This document shows, in pieces, positions 8,663 through 17,467 of a stretch of 43,072 nt of DNA (position 1 is the first letter of the stretch; each line of letters starts with the position of its first letter). A model generated the notes under the pieces. That model was not told the origin of the DNA and did no database searches. It was given only the letters and a program-made list of their open reading frames with translations. Source of the DNA: Spirulinaceae cyanobacterium SM2_1_0 (GTDB lineage Bacteria; Cyanobacteriota; Cyanobacteriia; Cyanobacteriales; Spirulinaceae). The stretch is taken from the NCBI GenBank assembly GCA_012031265.1, contig JAAUTY010000041.1, forward strand, positions 1-43,072. Direction: 5' to 3'. Both the position numbers and the translations under genes were made by a program.

Positions 8663-9400
8663 GTGAGCGTGGCTGAGGGACGCGCTCCGTTGGGCCGCCT
8701 GCTCGAATCAGCCGTCCAGCTTTGGCTCCGAACCCAGGTCGAGCGCATTGACGAGCTACAGGTGGCGATCGCCGGACGCAATCGTCAGATTCTCCAGGGC
8801 TATATCCCCGAGGTCGCCCTCGCCGCCCGCACCGCCATTTATCAAGGTCTACATCTGGAGCGGGCCGCGCTCACGGGTCAAAATATTCGGATCAACTTGG
8901 GCCAGATCCTGCGCGGTCAGCCCTTGCGGCTGCTCGAACCGATTACCGCCAGCGGCGAGCTGTTTCTCACCGCCGCCAATTTGCAAGCGTCGCTCGCTTC
9001 ACCCTTGCTCCGGCAGGCGCTCACCGATCTGCTGGCGCTCCTGCGTCCTGCTGCCGAGGCGGGGATCGCAGATTCTCTGCCGCTGGGGGTGCATTGGCAA
9101 GCGATTCAGTTGGCGGCTGACCAACTAACGCTCAGGGGTCAACTCGCCACGACAGCGCAAACCGATGTGCAACTGACAACGGGTTTATCGCTGGCCAGTC
9201 CCAATCAATTACGTCTCGCCCCTCTAGCTATTACTGGCATCCCCGGCACGCACCCCCGCGAGTTCCTGCTGGACCTCGGCACCGATGTCGCCTTTCAGAC
9301 CATTCAGCTTGCCGCCGAGGGGTTGCGCCTCCACGGCTGTATGCAAGTGCAGCCCGAACCGGTCGCCCCAAAAACAGCAGCCACTGACGCGGCGCTTTAG
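8663..9400 (+). CDS. DUF2993 (LmeA-like) domain protein
   Basis: A 245-residue protein. Residues 1-215 match the cyanobacterial DUF2993 pattern: AVQLWLRTQVERIDELQV, IPEVALAARTAIYQGLHL and repeated beta-rich lipid-binding-like segments. The mycobacterial relative LmeA binds phospholipid, so lipid binding at the envelope is a family-based guess. No convincing signal peptide is present with this GTG start. It is convergent with crtR, with only 6 bp between the stops. The exact function is unknown. Confidence 0.82.
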   Translation: MSVAEGRAPLGRLLESAVQLWLRTQVERIDELQVAIAGRNRQILQGYIPEVALAARTAIYQGLHLERAALTGQNIRINLGQILRGQPLRLLEPITASGELFLTAANLQASLASPLLRQALTDLLALLRPAAEAGIADSLPLGVHWQAIQLAADQLTLRGQLATTAQTDVQLTTGLSLASPNQLRLAPLAITGIPGTHPREFLLDLGTDVAFQTIQLAAEGLRLHGCMQVQPEPVAPKTAATDAAL

Positions 9401-9406
9401 CGACAA

Positions 9407-10342
9407 TCAGGTCAACGTGGCTGACTCCGGCGCTGGGAGGTCAGGTTGCAGCGGTTCACTGGGAGCCGTATGCCGCCAGCGGATACCGATACAGAGGTCG
9501 TAGAGAAAGCCCCGCAGATTGGCTCCGTCCTGCAAAATGCCCAGGCTCAGGGGGCTACCTTTGGCCTCCAAGAGCGGTTGTGTAATCCGATAGGCCGCTT
9601 GGTAGCGATACCAGGGGATCGACGGCCAGAGATGGTGAATCAGATGGTAGTTCTGACCGAGGATCAGCAGGTTCAAAATCGGGCTGGCGTAGACGCGGGC
9701 ATTGTGCCAGCGATCGCGCGCGGCGAACGGCCGATGCGGAAAGTAGTCGAAAAACAGTCCCAGCGCGATCCCCACGACCAAGGCGGGAGAAAACCAGTAA
9801 TTAACAATAAAGGGAAAAAAACCGTAACGCAGCGAGCTGTAGACAATGGCGAATAGAAAGAGGCGGCTCAGGAACCACTCCAGTAATTCATAGCGTCGCC
9901 ACAAACGGCGTTTGAAAAAGAAGACTTCGTGATAAAAAAAGCGCGGCGCAATCAACCAGAGCGGGCCGCCCGTCGAGACGAAATGGTCGGGATCGTGGTC
10001 GGGATCGTTGACGTGGGCGTGGTGTTGCAGATGGACGCGCGTGAAGACGGGGAAGGCAAAGCCGAGAATCAGGGCGCTGATATGACCTAGGGTGGCATTG
10101 ATGATGCGGTTACGATGGGCCGCCAAGTGACAGGCATCGTGAATCACCGAACCCGCCAAGTGAATGGCGACGACATTGATCCAGAAGCAGCACCAACTCC
10201 GCCAATCCCAGAGCCAGTAGCCGCAAGTTGAGACTGTTAGCAAGCCTAAGGCCAGCGCGCACAAGCTGACATTAAGATTGACGCCCCCCGGGACACGCAA
10301 CAATTCTTTGGGGACGTTAGGCAGTTTGGACACCGCCGTCAT
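9407..10342 (-). CDS. crtR: Beta-carotene hydroxylase CrtR
   Basis: A 311-residue membrane di-iron enzyme that hydroxylates the beta-ionone rings of carotenoids, giving zeaxanthin and related xanthophylls. Three histidine boxes are visible: HDACH (68-72), HLQHH (104-108) and HLIHH (232-236). The family-specific HVNDPDHDPDHFVSTGGP is also present. Hydrophobic stretches at about 25-60, 82-100 and 160-200 suit a desaturase-fold membrane protein. The ATG has GAGGAG 8 bases upstream, and a HIP1 octamer fills the spacing. It is the last gene of a minus-strand run after the hydrolase (69 bp) and the acyltransferase. Confidence 0.93.
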   Translation of the reverse strand: MTAVSKLPNVPKELLRVPGGVNLNVSLCALALGLLTVSTCGYWLWDWRSWCCFWINVVAIHLAGSVIHDACHLAAHRNRIINATLGHISALILGFAFPVFTRVHLQHHAHVNDPDHDPDHFVSTGGPLWLIAPRFFYHEVFFFKRRLWRRYELLEWFLSRLFLFAIVYSSLRYGFFPFIVNYWFSPALVVGIALGLFFDYFPHRPFAARDRWHNARVYASPILNLLILGQNYHLIHHLWPSIPWYRYQAAYRITQPLLEAKGSPLSLGILQDGANLRGFLYDLCIGIRWRHTAPSEPLQPDLPAPESATLT

Positions 10343-10411
10343 CGCGATCGCTCCTCAATGGCTGAGTGATTGATTAGGCATTGTAAAGCAGAATGACCGG
10401 CGGGATCGCGC

Positions 10412-11221
10412 TCAAGCCAGGGTTGATGCCGTCGTGCTAACCGTCGGGGTCGGCAAAAAATTACGGGCGGCGAGCACCTCGGACAGTCGCCAGTCGTACT
10501 CCAGCAAACAGGCATGGCCGCTCTCCGGCCGGATCGCGATGCGGGCGTCGGGCAGGACTTGGGCGAGGCGATGCGCTTCGGTCACCGAGGGCAAAAGACG
10601 ATCCCGCGCGCCTGCGATCAGCAGCGTCGGTTGACTCACCTGGCGGAGCTGCGCCACACTCGCCGTAAATTGGCTCAATAACTCCAAGCGCTTACTCACC
10701 GTTGCCGCCGGAACCGACTGCATGGCGGCGATCAGCGCCCGGCGATCGCCCGCCCGCACCCGGTTCAGCTCCGCCAGCAGTGGCAGCAGTCCCCAACAAG
10801 CCTGCCGCTGTAGCCAGTCGGGAAAATAATCGACCAAGGATGCGGCCATGTGCAAGCTGGACTGTTGGTAGAAGCAAGAGGCCGGATTGATCAAAATCAG
10901 ACGCCGAATCAGTTGTGGCGCGGTGATCGCCATATTCAGAGCCAGACAGGCCCCAAACGACTCGCCACAGAGCCAAATTGGGCGTTTTTGGGGGGCAAGC
11001 TCGGCCTGTAAACTGCTCAACGCTTGCTGAGTCAGTTCCGTCCAGCCCCATCGCGCCTGCGGCGGTAGCCCAAGACAACCAATCTCGAAATAGGGGGTTA
11101 GCGTCGGGCTTTGGCGATAGAACAATTGCCCGGTTCCGTCCATCCCGGGCAAGTAGAGCAGGAGCGGTTTAGCCGGGGAGGCGGCTGTGGCTCGATAGAC
11201 GTGAACGGCAGTCACGGGCAT
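10412..11221 (-). CDS. Alpha/beta hydrolase resembling the N-terminal half of plant phytyl ester synthases
   Basis: A 269-residue alpha/beta-hydrolase. The oxyanion-type loop is YLPGMDGTG (about 23-31). The nucleophile elbow is GESFG with Ser88. The likely acid is Asp207 (GARDRLLPS) and the likely base His236 (SGHACLLEYD). LPGMDGTG-type hydrolases occur as the N-terminal half of plant PES/PYP acyl-esterases. Here the gene lies 4 bp after a separate acyltransferase gene, so the pair recreates the two-domain plant architecture. It is probably translated together with its upstream neighbour. The substrate is unknown; an acyl lipid, phytol ester or carotenoid ester is inferred. Confidence 0.82.
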   Translation of the reverse strand: MPVTAVHVYRATAASPAKPLLLYLPGMDGTGQLFYRQSPTLTPYFEIGCLGLPPQARWGWTELTQQALSSLQAELAPQKRPIWLCGESFGACLALNMAITAPQLIRRLILINPASCFYQQSSLHMAASLVDYFPDWLQRQACWGLLPLLAELNRVRAGDRRALIAAMQSVPAATVSKRLELLSQFTASVAQLRQVSQPTLLIAGARDRLLPSVTEAHRLAQVLPDARIAIRPESGHACLLEYDWRLSEVLAARNFLPTPTVSTTASTLA

Positions 11222-11225
11222 GGCT

Positions 11226-11972
11226 TTAGGATAGGGAGGGGACAGTGGGGGCGATCGCTAGGTGACGATGCTGGCGCAGGAGGCGGCTGATTTCCTGGCG
11301 GCAGTGCTGGTTGACGCGCGTCACTACTTCGTGACGCTGCGAGCTGCGATAGAGCTGGCGATGGTGTGCGCCGATCCAGCAGGGCCGACCGATCGCGAGA
11401 TTCAAACGCTGATAGAACACCAGTGGGTGTTGACCCGGACGGTCGAAGCAAGGCTCAGCGGGATCAAACCAGCTCAGCAAGCGCACGGGAATAGTCAGCG
11501 TCGTCAGCTCCTGGAGAGCGGCGATCGCCACCGGCAGCACCACCAGGCGCGGCACCTCAGCCCGCAGCGCCAAGTGTGCGAAGCCGTGCTGGAACTGACC
11601 CACCTGCCAGGGGGATGTCAGCTCGACCATCGGTGCAGCGCCTTCGGGGAACACACAGACCCATTGACCTTGGTGCAGGAGGCGAGTCGCTTGAGTCAGG
11701 AAGGTGTGAGAGCGGCGTTCGGGTTGGGCGAGCGGAAAGCAGCCGAGACTCTGTACCAGTTCCCGCATCACCGGGACTTGCCCCAGGTAGTGATGGCAGG
11801 CGGTACGGAGGGAGCGCTCGATGCCGCACATCAGCACCAGCGGATCGAGAAAACTGCGGTGATTGCTGACGACAATCACCGGAACTTCGTGGGGAATACG
11901 ATGCTGGTGGTAAACAAATGTCCGCACACCAGCCGCTGTGAGCAAGAGTTGAGAGAATTGGTGCGGAGTCAT
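11226..11972 (-). CDS. PlsC-like lysophospholipid/glycerol acyltransferase (LPLAT superfamily)
   Basis: A 248-residue acyltransferase. Block I is NHRSFLDP, giving the HX4D motif His38/Asp43. Block III is FPEGAA (108-113). These are the catalytic and acceptor-binding motifs of the superfamily, which moves acyl groups from acyl-ACP or acyl-CoA to an alcohol. No strong transmembrane anchor is seen. It is the first gene of a tight run: the hydrolase starts 4 bp after its stop and crtR follows. It could be an ordinary AGPAT, but the setting suggests an isoprenoid or carotenoid alcohol as acceptor. That role is inference. Confidence 0.85.
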   Translation of the reverse strand: MTPHQFSQLLLTAAGVRTFVYHQHRIPHEVPVIVVSNHRSFLDPLVLMCGIERSLRTACHHYLGQVPVMRELVQSLGCFPLAQPERRSHTFLTQATRLLHQGQWVCVFPEGAAPMVELTSPWQVGQFQHGFAHLALRAEVPRLVVLPVAIAALQELTTLTIPVRLLSWFDPAEPCFDRPGQHPLVFYQRLNLAIGRPCWIGAHHRQLYRSSQRHEVVTRVNQHCRQEISRLLRQHRHLAIAPTVPSLS

Positions 11973-12625
11973 AAGAGTTGGCGATCACAATGCCACGGCC
12001 CAAAATCATCGTGGCTGTTTTCGGCAGCCGTGCGCCAGCTTGCACTAGACGTCACCGGCTTGCCCTGAGCACTCATCGCTTTGAATTGATAAGTTTTGAT
12101 TTGGTAAGAGATAAGAAAACCTTAGACTTTAAGCCTGTATCCGTTATCAATACGCAGCGCAATCATTAATTTTTTCTTTAGTTTTTTATAGTCATAGAAA
12201 TTGTGCGGATTGATTTTGGGATCAGTGTGAAATAGTACTGCAATCTATTTTAGCCATAATCCTTGGCGACTCGGACTGGAGTGCCGTGATTACCGAGCAG
12301 ATGTACAGTCGTCACGAGCGTTAAACTTCAGGGCAGTCACATTGCTTGTCGGCAGCCAAATAATTCGCTACCTGCCTAGCTACCCTCTGCCGAGCGAGAA
12401 TGAATTGACGCTGGAAACTTTAGTGTTTAACGGTATAAACTACTTTCACTTTGGCGATCGCTAGGTCGGTGTCCGCTTTCACTGGACGGACACTCTGTCA
12501 GGACTCAGGTTATGATGGGGGCAGAAAAAATCGGTTACTGGGTAGAATCATGTTAGTTAAAGACCTTACTTGATATCTGAAAATTTTCTCAAAGCGAGTT
12601 TTTAAGCAACGGAGTATAAAAAATT
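11973..12625. other. AT-rich 650-bp spacer upstream of labA-like gene
   Basis: The spacer is clearly more AT-rich than its surroundings from about 12075. No convincing ORF is present. It holds a perfect 7-bp inverted repeat, GTGTCCG/CGGACAC (12469-12493), an imperfect palindrome GTTTA..TAAAC (12425-12440) and a possible -10 TATGAT (12511-12516). The labA-like start follows a GGAG box. It could hold divergent promoters or a small RNA. No known RNA family is recognised. Confidence 0.5.
12469..12493. promoter_or_regulatory. Inverted repeat upstream of labA-like gene
   Basis: A perfect 7-bp dyad (GTGTCCG and CGGACAC) with an 11-base spacer, about 18 bases before a TATGAT hexamer at 12511. It may be an operator or an RNA hairpin. 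Confidence 0.4.
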
Positions 12626-13252
12626 ATGTTAGAAGATGGATTTAGCGATAGTGCAATCTTTACCCCTGAGCAGGTTCTGGAAAATCGCGGGCGCGTTGCG
12701 ATCTTCATTGATGGCTCCAACCTCTTCTATGCCGCGCTTCAGTTAGGCTTAGAAATTGACTACACCAAGCTGCTCTGCCGCCTGACTGCCGGTTCACGCT
12801 TGCTGCGAGCATTCTTTTATACAGGAGTTGATCGCACCAACGAGAAGCAGCAGGGGTTTTTGCTGTGGATGCGCCGCAACGGCTACCGCGTCATCGCCAA
12901 AGATTTGGTGCAGCTCCCCGATGGCTCCAAGAAAGCCAACCTGGATGTTGAGATCGCCGTCGATATGATGGCGTTGGTTCATGCCTACGACACCGCGATC
13001 TTGGTGAGTGGTGATGGCGACCTCGCCTATGCCGTCGATGCCGTCAGCTATCGGGGCGCGCGCGTCGAGGTGGTCAGTCTGCGCTCCATGACCAGCGATA
13101 GCCTGATCAATGTCGCGGATCGCTACATCGACCTCGACCAGATCAAAGAGGAAATCCAGAAGAACGCCAAGCACAATGGCAGCTATCGAAATTTTCCTGG
13201 CATCCGCACGATTGACCCGCAAACGAGCAGCCGCAAGCGCATTGAGGGCTAG
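12626..13252 (+). CDS. LabA-like NYN-domain protein
   Basis: A 208-residue cytoplasmic protein of the NYN (PIN-like) nuclease fold. VAIFIDGSNLFYA contains the first conserved Asp (Asp29). LDVEIAVDMM and AILVSGDGDLAYAVD supply the other acidic residues expected to bind metal. The lead-in LENRGRVAIFIDGSN is typical of cyanobacterial LabA/LalA. LabA feeds back on KaiC-dependent gene expression in Synechococcus elongatus, so a role in circadian output is possible but inferred. LabA cannot be told from its paralogues here. An SD-like GGAG lies 11 bases before the ATG. It is followed after 36 bp by the LptC-like gene. Confidence 0.85.
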   Translation: MLEDGFSDSAIFTPEQVLENRGRVAIFIDGSNLFYAALQLGLEIDYTKLLCRLTAGSRLLRAFFYTGVDRTNEKQQGFLLWMRRNGYRVIAKDLVQLPDGSKKANLDVEIAVDMMALVHAYDTAILVSGDGDLAYAVDAVSYRGARVEVVSLRSMTSDSLINVADRYIDLDQIKEEIQKNAKHNGSYRNFPGIRTIDPQTSSRKRIEG

Positions 13253-13288
13253 CAATAACAGTTGCTCCGGCTCGCTAGGAGGACGCCC

Positions 13289-14539
13289 ATGACCTGTTTC
13301 AACCATCAGCGCCGCCGCTCTTGGCTCAGTTGGTGGCTTGGTTTGGGGCTGCTCAGTCTCGCCGCCTGCCAACCGGCAACTGTTGATGATGCGGTGAATG
13401 GCGATCGCGAGCCAGTCGTCGCAGAGCAGCTTGTTCTACGCAATGCCACCCTCGAACAAGCCGACGAGTCTGGCAATGTCCTCTGGAAGATCAATGCCCA
13501 GCGCACGAGCTATAGCGAAGATAAGCAAACAGCCACCCTTGAAGACTTGACAGGCAATCTGCTACAAGATGGCGAGATTATCCTCAAAGTGCGGGCCGCA
13601 GGCGGTGAGGTACGGCTCGAAGAGGATGGCGAGAAAGTTTTTCTGCGTGGTCAGATTGAAGCCACTGATCCCCGCAACGATCTGACCATTCGTGCTCAGG
13701 AACTGGACTGGCTGCCACGCGAGGATCGCGTCGTCGCTCGCCAAAATCTGCGCGTCAGCCATCCCCAGCTCGAGGTGGTCGCTGAGGAAGCCCGCTACCA
13801 AACCCGCGAAGAGCAGTTGGATCTCTTAGGGAAGGTGGTCGCCACAGCCAAGGAACAGCCCGTACAACTCCAGTCGGAAAAGCTCAGTTGGGCGATTGAC
13901 GCGCGCTTGCTGACTAGCGATCGCGGCATCGAGCTGACCCGCTACCAAGCCCCCGAAACTAGTAACGCTCTCAATCTCCTCGAGCGCAGTGCCAACCGCT
14001 CCCTAGCGTTGGGTGCTGACATTGGGCTGATCCTTGCACCGCCACCGCTCCCCGAGCGCATTACCGATCGCGTCGTCGCCGAGCAGGCGGAGTTGAACCT
14101 CGAGACCCTAGTAGTCTTGCTGCGAGATGCGGTCGAGTCGCGATCACTCGAGCCGCCACTCCAGATCGCCTCCGATTCGATCGTCTGGAGCCTAAAGCCG
14201 CGCACGGTGCTCGCTGACCAACCCGTACAGGTCTTTCACCGCCAAGATCAGGTGGAACTCGCCGCCAACCAGGGCTTCGCCGATTTAGAGCGAGAAACAG
14301 TGCAGCTCAGCGATGGCGCTCTCGGACGCAACCCACAAAATGGCTCTGAACTATCTGCCGATGAGATTCTCTGGCAAATCCCAGAACGGCGCGTGCAAGC
14401 CGAAGGCTCGGTGATCTACAAACAGCCCGACCCACCCCTGCACCTCGTCGGCTCGCGCGCCGTCGGCAACCTCGACCAGCAAAACATCACCATCACCGGC
14501 GGCAGCAACCAGCGAGTAGTCACCAATATCATGCCTTAG
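13289..14539 (+). CDS. lptC: LptC-like lipoprotein (LPS export periplasmic component)
   Basis: A 416-residue protein. MTCFNHQRRRSWLSWW begins a lipoprotein signal ending at the LAAC lipobox, so it is probably anchored facing the periplasm. The mature region is beta-rich with repeated segments (NVLWKINAQRTSYSEDK, TIRAQELDWLPRE), as in the LptC/OstA-N fold. It should bridge the LptBFG transporter to LptA/LptD during lipopolysaccharide transport. The length is roughly twice that of proteobacterial LptC, as is usual in cyanobacteria. The ATG at 13289 is selected because a perfect AGGAGG precedes it by 6 bases. No other lpt gene is in the window. Confidence 0.85.
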   Translation: MTCFNHQRRRSWLSWWLGLGLLSLAACQPATVDDAVNGDREPVVAEQLVLRNATLEQADESGNVLWKINAQRTSYSEDKQTATLEDLTGNLLQDGEIILKVRAAGGEVRLEEDGEKVFLRGQIEATDPRNDLTIRAQELDWLPREDRVVARQNLRVSHPQLEVVAEEARYQTREEQLDLLGKVVATAKEQPVQLQSEKLSWAIDARLLTSDRGIELTRYQAPETSNALNLLERSANRSLALGADIGLILAPPPLPERITDRVVAEQAELNLETLVVLLRDAVESRSLEPPLQIASDSIVWSLKPRTVLADQPVQVFHRQDQVELAANQGFADLERETVQLSDGALGRNPQNGSELSADEILWQIPERRVQAEGSVIYKQPDPPLHLVGSRAVGNLDQQNITITGGSNQRVVTNIMP

Positions 14540-14572
14540 CTCAGCCCAGGGCTACCCAGTCTGAATTGTTTG

Positions 14573-14636
14573 CCCCAAAAATGCAATATCTGGCAGGGGA
14601 GGGTTTAAAACCTTCCCAATGTTGCGATTTTTGGGG
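14573..14636. terminator. Nested hairpin between convergent lptC and pst genes
   Basis: Outer arms CCCCAAAAATGCAA (from 14573) and TTGCGATTTTTGGGG (to 14636) pair with one bulge. They enclose a second imperfect stem around GGGAGG and CCTTCCC (14597-14617). The outer stem is A/T-rich, so each strand ends in a U-rich arm. It is probably a bidirectional terminator. Confidence 0.55.
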
Positions 14637-14684
14637 GTTGACGATACGGATTTAGTCTGAGACACCGGCGGAGAAAGTAGCCGC

Positions 14685-14714
14685 AAAAAGTGGAGATACA
14701 GACTGCATCTCCAC
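14685..14714 (-). terminator. Rho-independent-type terminator of the pst operon
   Basis: Reading the minus strand, GTGGAGAT, a 9-base loop and ATCTCCAC are followed at once by TTTTT. It begins about 38 bases past the pstB stop. Confidence 0.75.
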
Positions 14715-14752
14715 CAGGTGCTTGCTAACTACGAGCCAGCATATTCTGAAAT

Positions 14753-15556
14753 CTAGCCGAAACGACCGCTGACATACTGCTGAGTCGCTTCTTCCTTGGG
14801 GTTCTGGAAGATAACCTCGGTGCGATCCACTTCAGCTAGATAGCCTTGGCGTTTGCCATCGACGACCTGGACGTTGAAGAAGGCGGTCAGGTCGGCCACG
14901 CGCGAGGCCTGCTGCATATTGTGGGTCACGATGATAATCGTGTAATTCTCCTTGAGCTGGTGGATCAACTCCTCCACCTTCAGCGTCGAAATCGGGTCGA
15001 GCGACGCACAAGGCTCGTCCATGAGCACAACATCAGGCTGAACCGCAACCGTCCGGGCAATGCAGAGGCGCTGCTGCTGACCTCCAGAGATCGCTGTACC
15101 GCTCTGCTTGAGCTTGTCCTTCACCTCTTCCCATAGAGCGGCTTGGCGGAGCGATCGCTCGACCAGCTCGTCCATATCCCCTTGGTAACCATTGACCCGC
15201 GCCCCGTAGGCAATATTGTCGTAGATCGATTTCGGAAACGGGTTGGGCTTCTGGAAAACCATGCCAATGCGGCGACGAACCTGAACCGGATCGACATCCG
15301 AGGCATAGAGATCCTGATCGTGATAGGTCATGCGACCTTCAGCGCGGAAGATGGGGATCAAGTCATTGAGGCGGTTGAAGCAACGCAACAAGGTGCTCTT
15401 ACCACAACCAGACGGGCCGATAAACGCCGTCACCTTATTTTTGGGAACCTTTAGGAAGATACCTTTCAGCGCCAGAAAGTCACCGTAATAGACATTCCAG
15501 TTTTCAACATCAATTACTGGCTCAGAATCTGGAAAAATCGCCTGTTCGTCAGCCAT
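14753..15556 (-). CDS. pstB: Phosphate ABC transporter ATP-binding protein PstB
   Basis: A 267-residue ATPase that drives high-affinity phosphate import by the PstSCAB complex. Walker A is GPSGCGKST (47-55). The family-specific [19 protein letters not shown], signature [13 protein letters not shown], Walker [14 protein letters not shown] (family usual CSALDP) and H-loop VTHNMQQA are all present. The ATG at 15556 is used because GGAGAGAG lies about 8 bases upstream; the TTG seven codons earlier sits within that region. It is the last gene of pstC-pstA-pstB and is followed by a terminator. PstS is not in the window. Confidence 0.96.
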   Translation of the reverse strand: MADEQAIFPDSEPVIDVENWNVYYGDFLALKGIFLKVPKNKVTAFIGPSGCGKSTLLRCFNRLNDLIPIFRAEGRMTYHDQDLYASDVDPVQVRRRIGMVFQKPNPFPKSIYDNIAYGARVNGYQGDMDELVERSLRQAALWEEVKDKLKQSGTAISGGQQQRLCIARTVAVQPDVVLMDEPCASLDPISTLKVEELIHQLKENYTIIIVTHNMQQASRVADLTAFFNVQVVDGKRQGYLAEVDRTEVIFQNPKEEATQQYVSGRFG

Positions 15557-15613
15557 TGTTAAACTCTCTCCGAGCAACGAAAAAACTCTGCAATTTAGTG
15601 ATTAGCCTGTGAC

Positions 15614-16519
15614 CTAGTAGACGCGGCGGGCGGTAGCCAGGCGGGCGGCAACACTAGTCAGTAGCACGAAGAACACCAACACAAAAGAGCCAGCAAAAGC
15701 CATCTCTTGCTGGTTTTCAAAGGGAACGATCGCGAAGTTGTAGACCATCACCGAGAGTGACGCGGTCGGCTCCAGCAACCAGTTACTCCAGTTCGGCCAG
15801 AATTGAGTGAACAGAGCGGTAAAGATCAATGGGGCTGTCTCACCGGCTGCTCGCGCCACTGCCAAGGTCACACCCGTGACAATTGCCGGTACAGCGGCGG
15901 GCAAGACGACACGCAACACCGTCTGATAGTCATTCGCCCCGATGCCGACCGAAGCCTGTCTGACCTCCTGCGGTACTAATTTCAGCGCTTCATCCGTACT
16001 CGCGATGATCGTCGGCAGCATAAGGATCGCCATCGCGAAGCCGCCAGCCCAGGCCGAGTAGGTTCTGAAGGTCACCACCAGCACCGCGTAGGCAAAGACC
16101 CCAACAATAATTGAGGGGACGCCACTCAGCACCTTGTTCGCAAAGCGCACCCAGTCAGCGATTTTGCCGGTGCCAAATTCAGCCAGGTAGATCGCGGCCA
16201 TCACGCCCACTGGCACGCTAATGGCCGCCCCAATCGCCACCATGATGATGGTGCCGACTAGCGCATTACCGAACCCGCCACCCTCCACTAGGGGCGGGGG
16301 AGGCAACGCGACAAACAAATCCCAGCTCAGTTTGCTGCCGCCTTCAATGGTGACGTAGTAGAGAACCAGTCCTAGAGGGATCAGTGCCAGCACCATGAAG
16401 AGGATGGAAACCCCGGTCATGATTAAACCAAAAACAATCCGGGGCGAACCGTAATCGCGTTGGAGCTGTGTCGGGTCGAGCTGGAAGGCAGCAGGCTTGG
16501 GTACAGAGTCAGTAGTCAT
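15614..16519 (-). CDS. pstA: Phosphate ABC transporter permease PstA
   Basis: A 301-residue inner-membrane subunit. Hydrophobic helices include MTGVSILFMVLALIPLGLVL and GTIIMVAIGAAISVPVGVMA. The permease signature loop is IGANDYQTVLRVVLPAAVPAI, the EAA-type contact with PstB. LYYVTIEGGSKLSWDLF near the N-terminus is typical of PstA. It lies between pstC (39 bp upstream) and pstB (57 bp downstream) on the same strand. Confidence 0.95.
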   Translation of the reverse strand: MTTDSVPKPAAFQLDPTQLQRDYGSPRIVFGLIMTGVSILFMVLALIPLGLVLYYVTIEGGSKLSWDLFVALPPPPLVEGGGFGNALVGTIIMVAIGAAISVPVGVMAAIYLAEFGTGKIADWVRFANKVLSGVPSIIVGVFAYAVLVVTFRTYSAWAGGFAMAILMLPTIIASTDEALKLVPQEVRQASVGIGANDYQTVLRVVLPAAVPAIVTGVTLAVARAAGETAPLIFTALFTQFWPNWSNWLLEPTASLSVMVYNFAIVPFENQQEMAFAGSFVLVFFVLLTSVAARLATARRVY

Positions 16520-16558
16520 AGGGCTTAATCACAAATTCGTCAAACGCGAACTAAGTGT

Positions 16559-17467
16559 TTAGATGCGCTGCAAGCGGCGGATGACAACTTGTGCCAATAT
16601 ATTCACCACCAGCGTGATCGCAAACAAGATGAGAGCGGCATACATCAGCGCTGCAACCTGTAGGCCGCTAGCTTCTGCAAACTGGTTTGCCAAGAGTGCC
16701 GCAATTGTGCTGGAAGGAGCAAATACCGATAAACTGATATTGTTGGTAGAGTTACCAATCAACATCGTTGCCGCCATTGTCTCGCCGAGGGCACGACCTA
16801 GGGCTAGCATAATGCCCCCGATGATTCCCGACGAAGCGGCTGGGACGATGACCCGAAAGATGGTTTCCCAGCGGGTTGCCCCCAGACCTACAGAAGCTTG
16901 GCGTAGCTCAATGGGCACGTTGCTGATCGCATCGCGGGCCAAGGCAGCGATGATCGGCAGCGTCATCACCGCCAAGATCAGGGCGGCTGGCAACATCCCC
17001 GGACCGCGCAGCGGTGTGATCTCTTTCAGAAAGGGGATGAGTACAAAGATCCCCCAGAGACCATAGACCACACTCGGTACAGCAGCGAGCAGTTCGACCA
17101 GGAAGACCAAAATACGCTGAACGCCAGGTGGAATGTAGTCCTCGCTGAGAAAGATGGCAACGCCTAGACCGATGGGAACTGAGATCATTAGGGCGATCAC
17201 CGAGCTAACGACCGTTCCGTACATGGATGGCAAGATGCCATACGCATTGCGCGGTGGGTTCCAGGTGCTAGTGACCAAAAATTCCAAACCGAACTCGCTC
17301 AGGGCGGGCAGGGCGCGGAGCGCCACAATGCAGGTGATCCAGAGCAGGGCAGCGGCGACTGCCAAGGCTGCGATGAGCGCGAGCCGCTTGAATGCGGTGT
17401 CGAAGAATCGCTCCGAGGCTGCGCGCGGCTGCACAGAACGAGTAGAATCGCTAGACGTAAAACTCAA
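16559..17467 (-). CDS. pstC: Phosphate ABC transporter permease PstC
   Basis: A 302-residue inner-membrane subunit with about six helices. TSTWNPPRNAYGILPSMYGT is the PstC periplasmic signature. The EAA-like loop is LGATRWETIFRVIVPAASSGI. GRALGETMAATMLIGN is also diagnostic. The TTG start at 17467 has GAGG 7 bases upstream. It is the first gene of the operon; the divergent neighbour is a hybrid kinase, so pstS must be elsewhere. A Pho-box-like promoter lies 120-155 bp upstream. Confidence 0.95.
   Translation of the reverse strand: MSFTSSDSTRSVQPRAASERFFDTAFKRLALIAALAVAAALLWITCIVALRALPALSEFGLEFLVTSTWNPPRNAYGILPSMYGTVVSSVIALMISVPIGLGVAIFLSEDYIPPGVQRILVFLVELLAAVPSVVYGLWGIFVLIPFLKEITPLRGPGMLPAALILAVMTLPIIAALARDAISNVPIELRQASVGLGATRWETIFRVIVPAASSGIIGGIMLALGRALGETMAATMLIGNSTNNISLSVFAPSSTIAALLANQFAEASGLQVAALMYAALILFAITLVVNILAQVVIRRLQRI

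Noticed and set aside
11262-12068. Plus-strand open frame of 268 codons over the acyltransferase
   Set aside because: The minus strand carries the HX4D and FPEG motifs; the plus frame has none.
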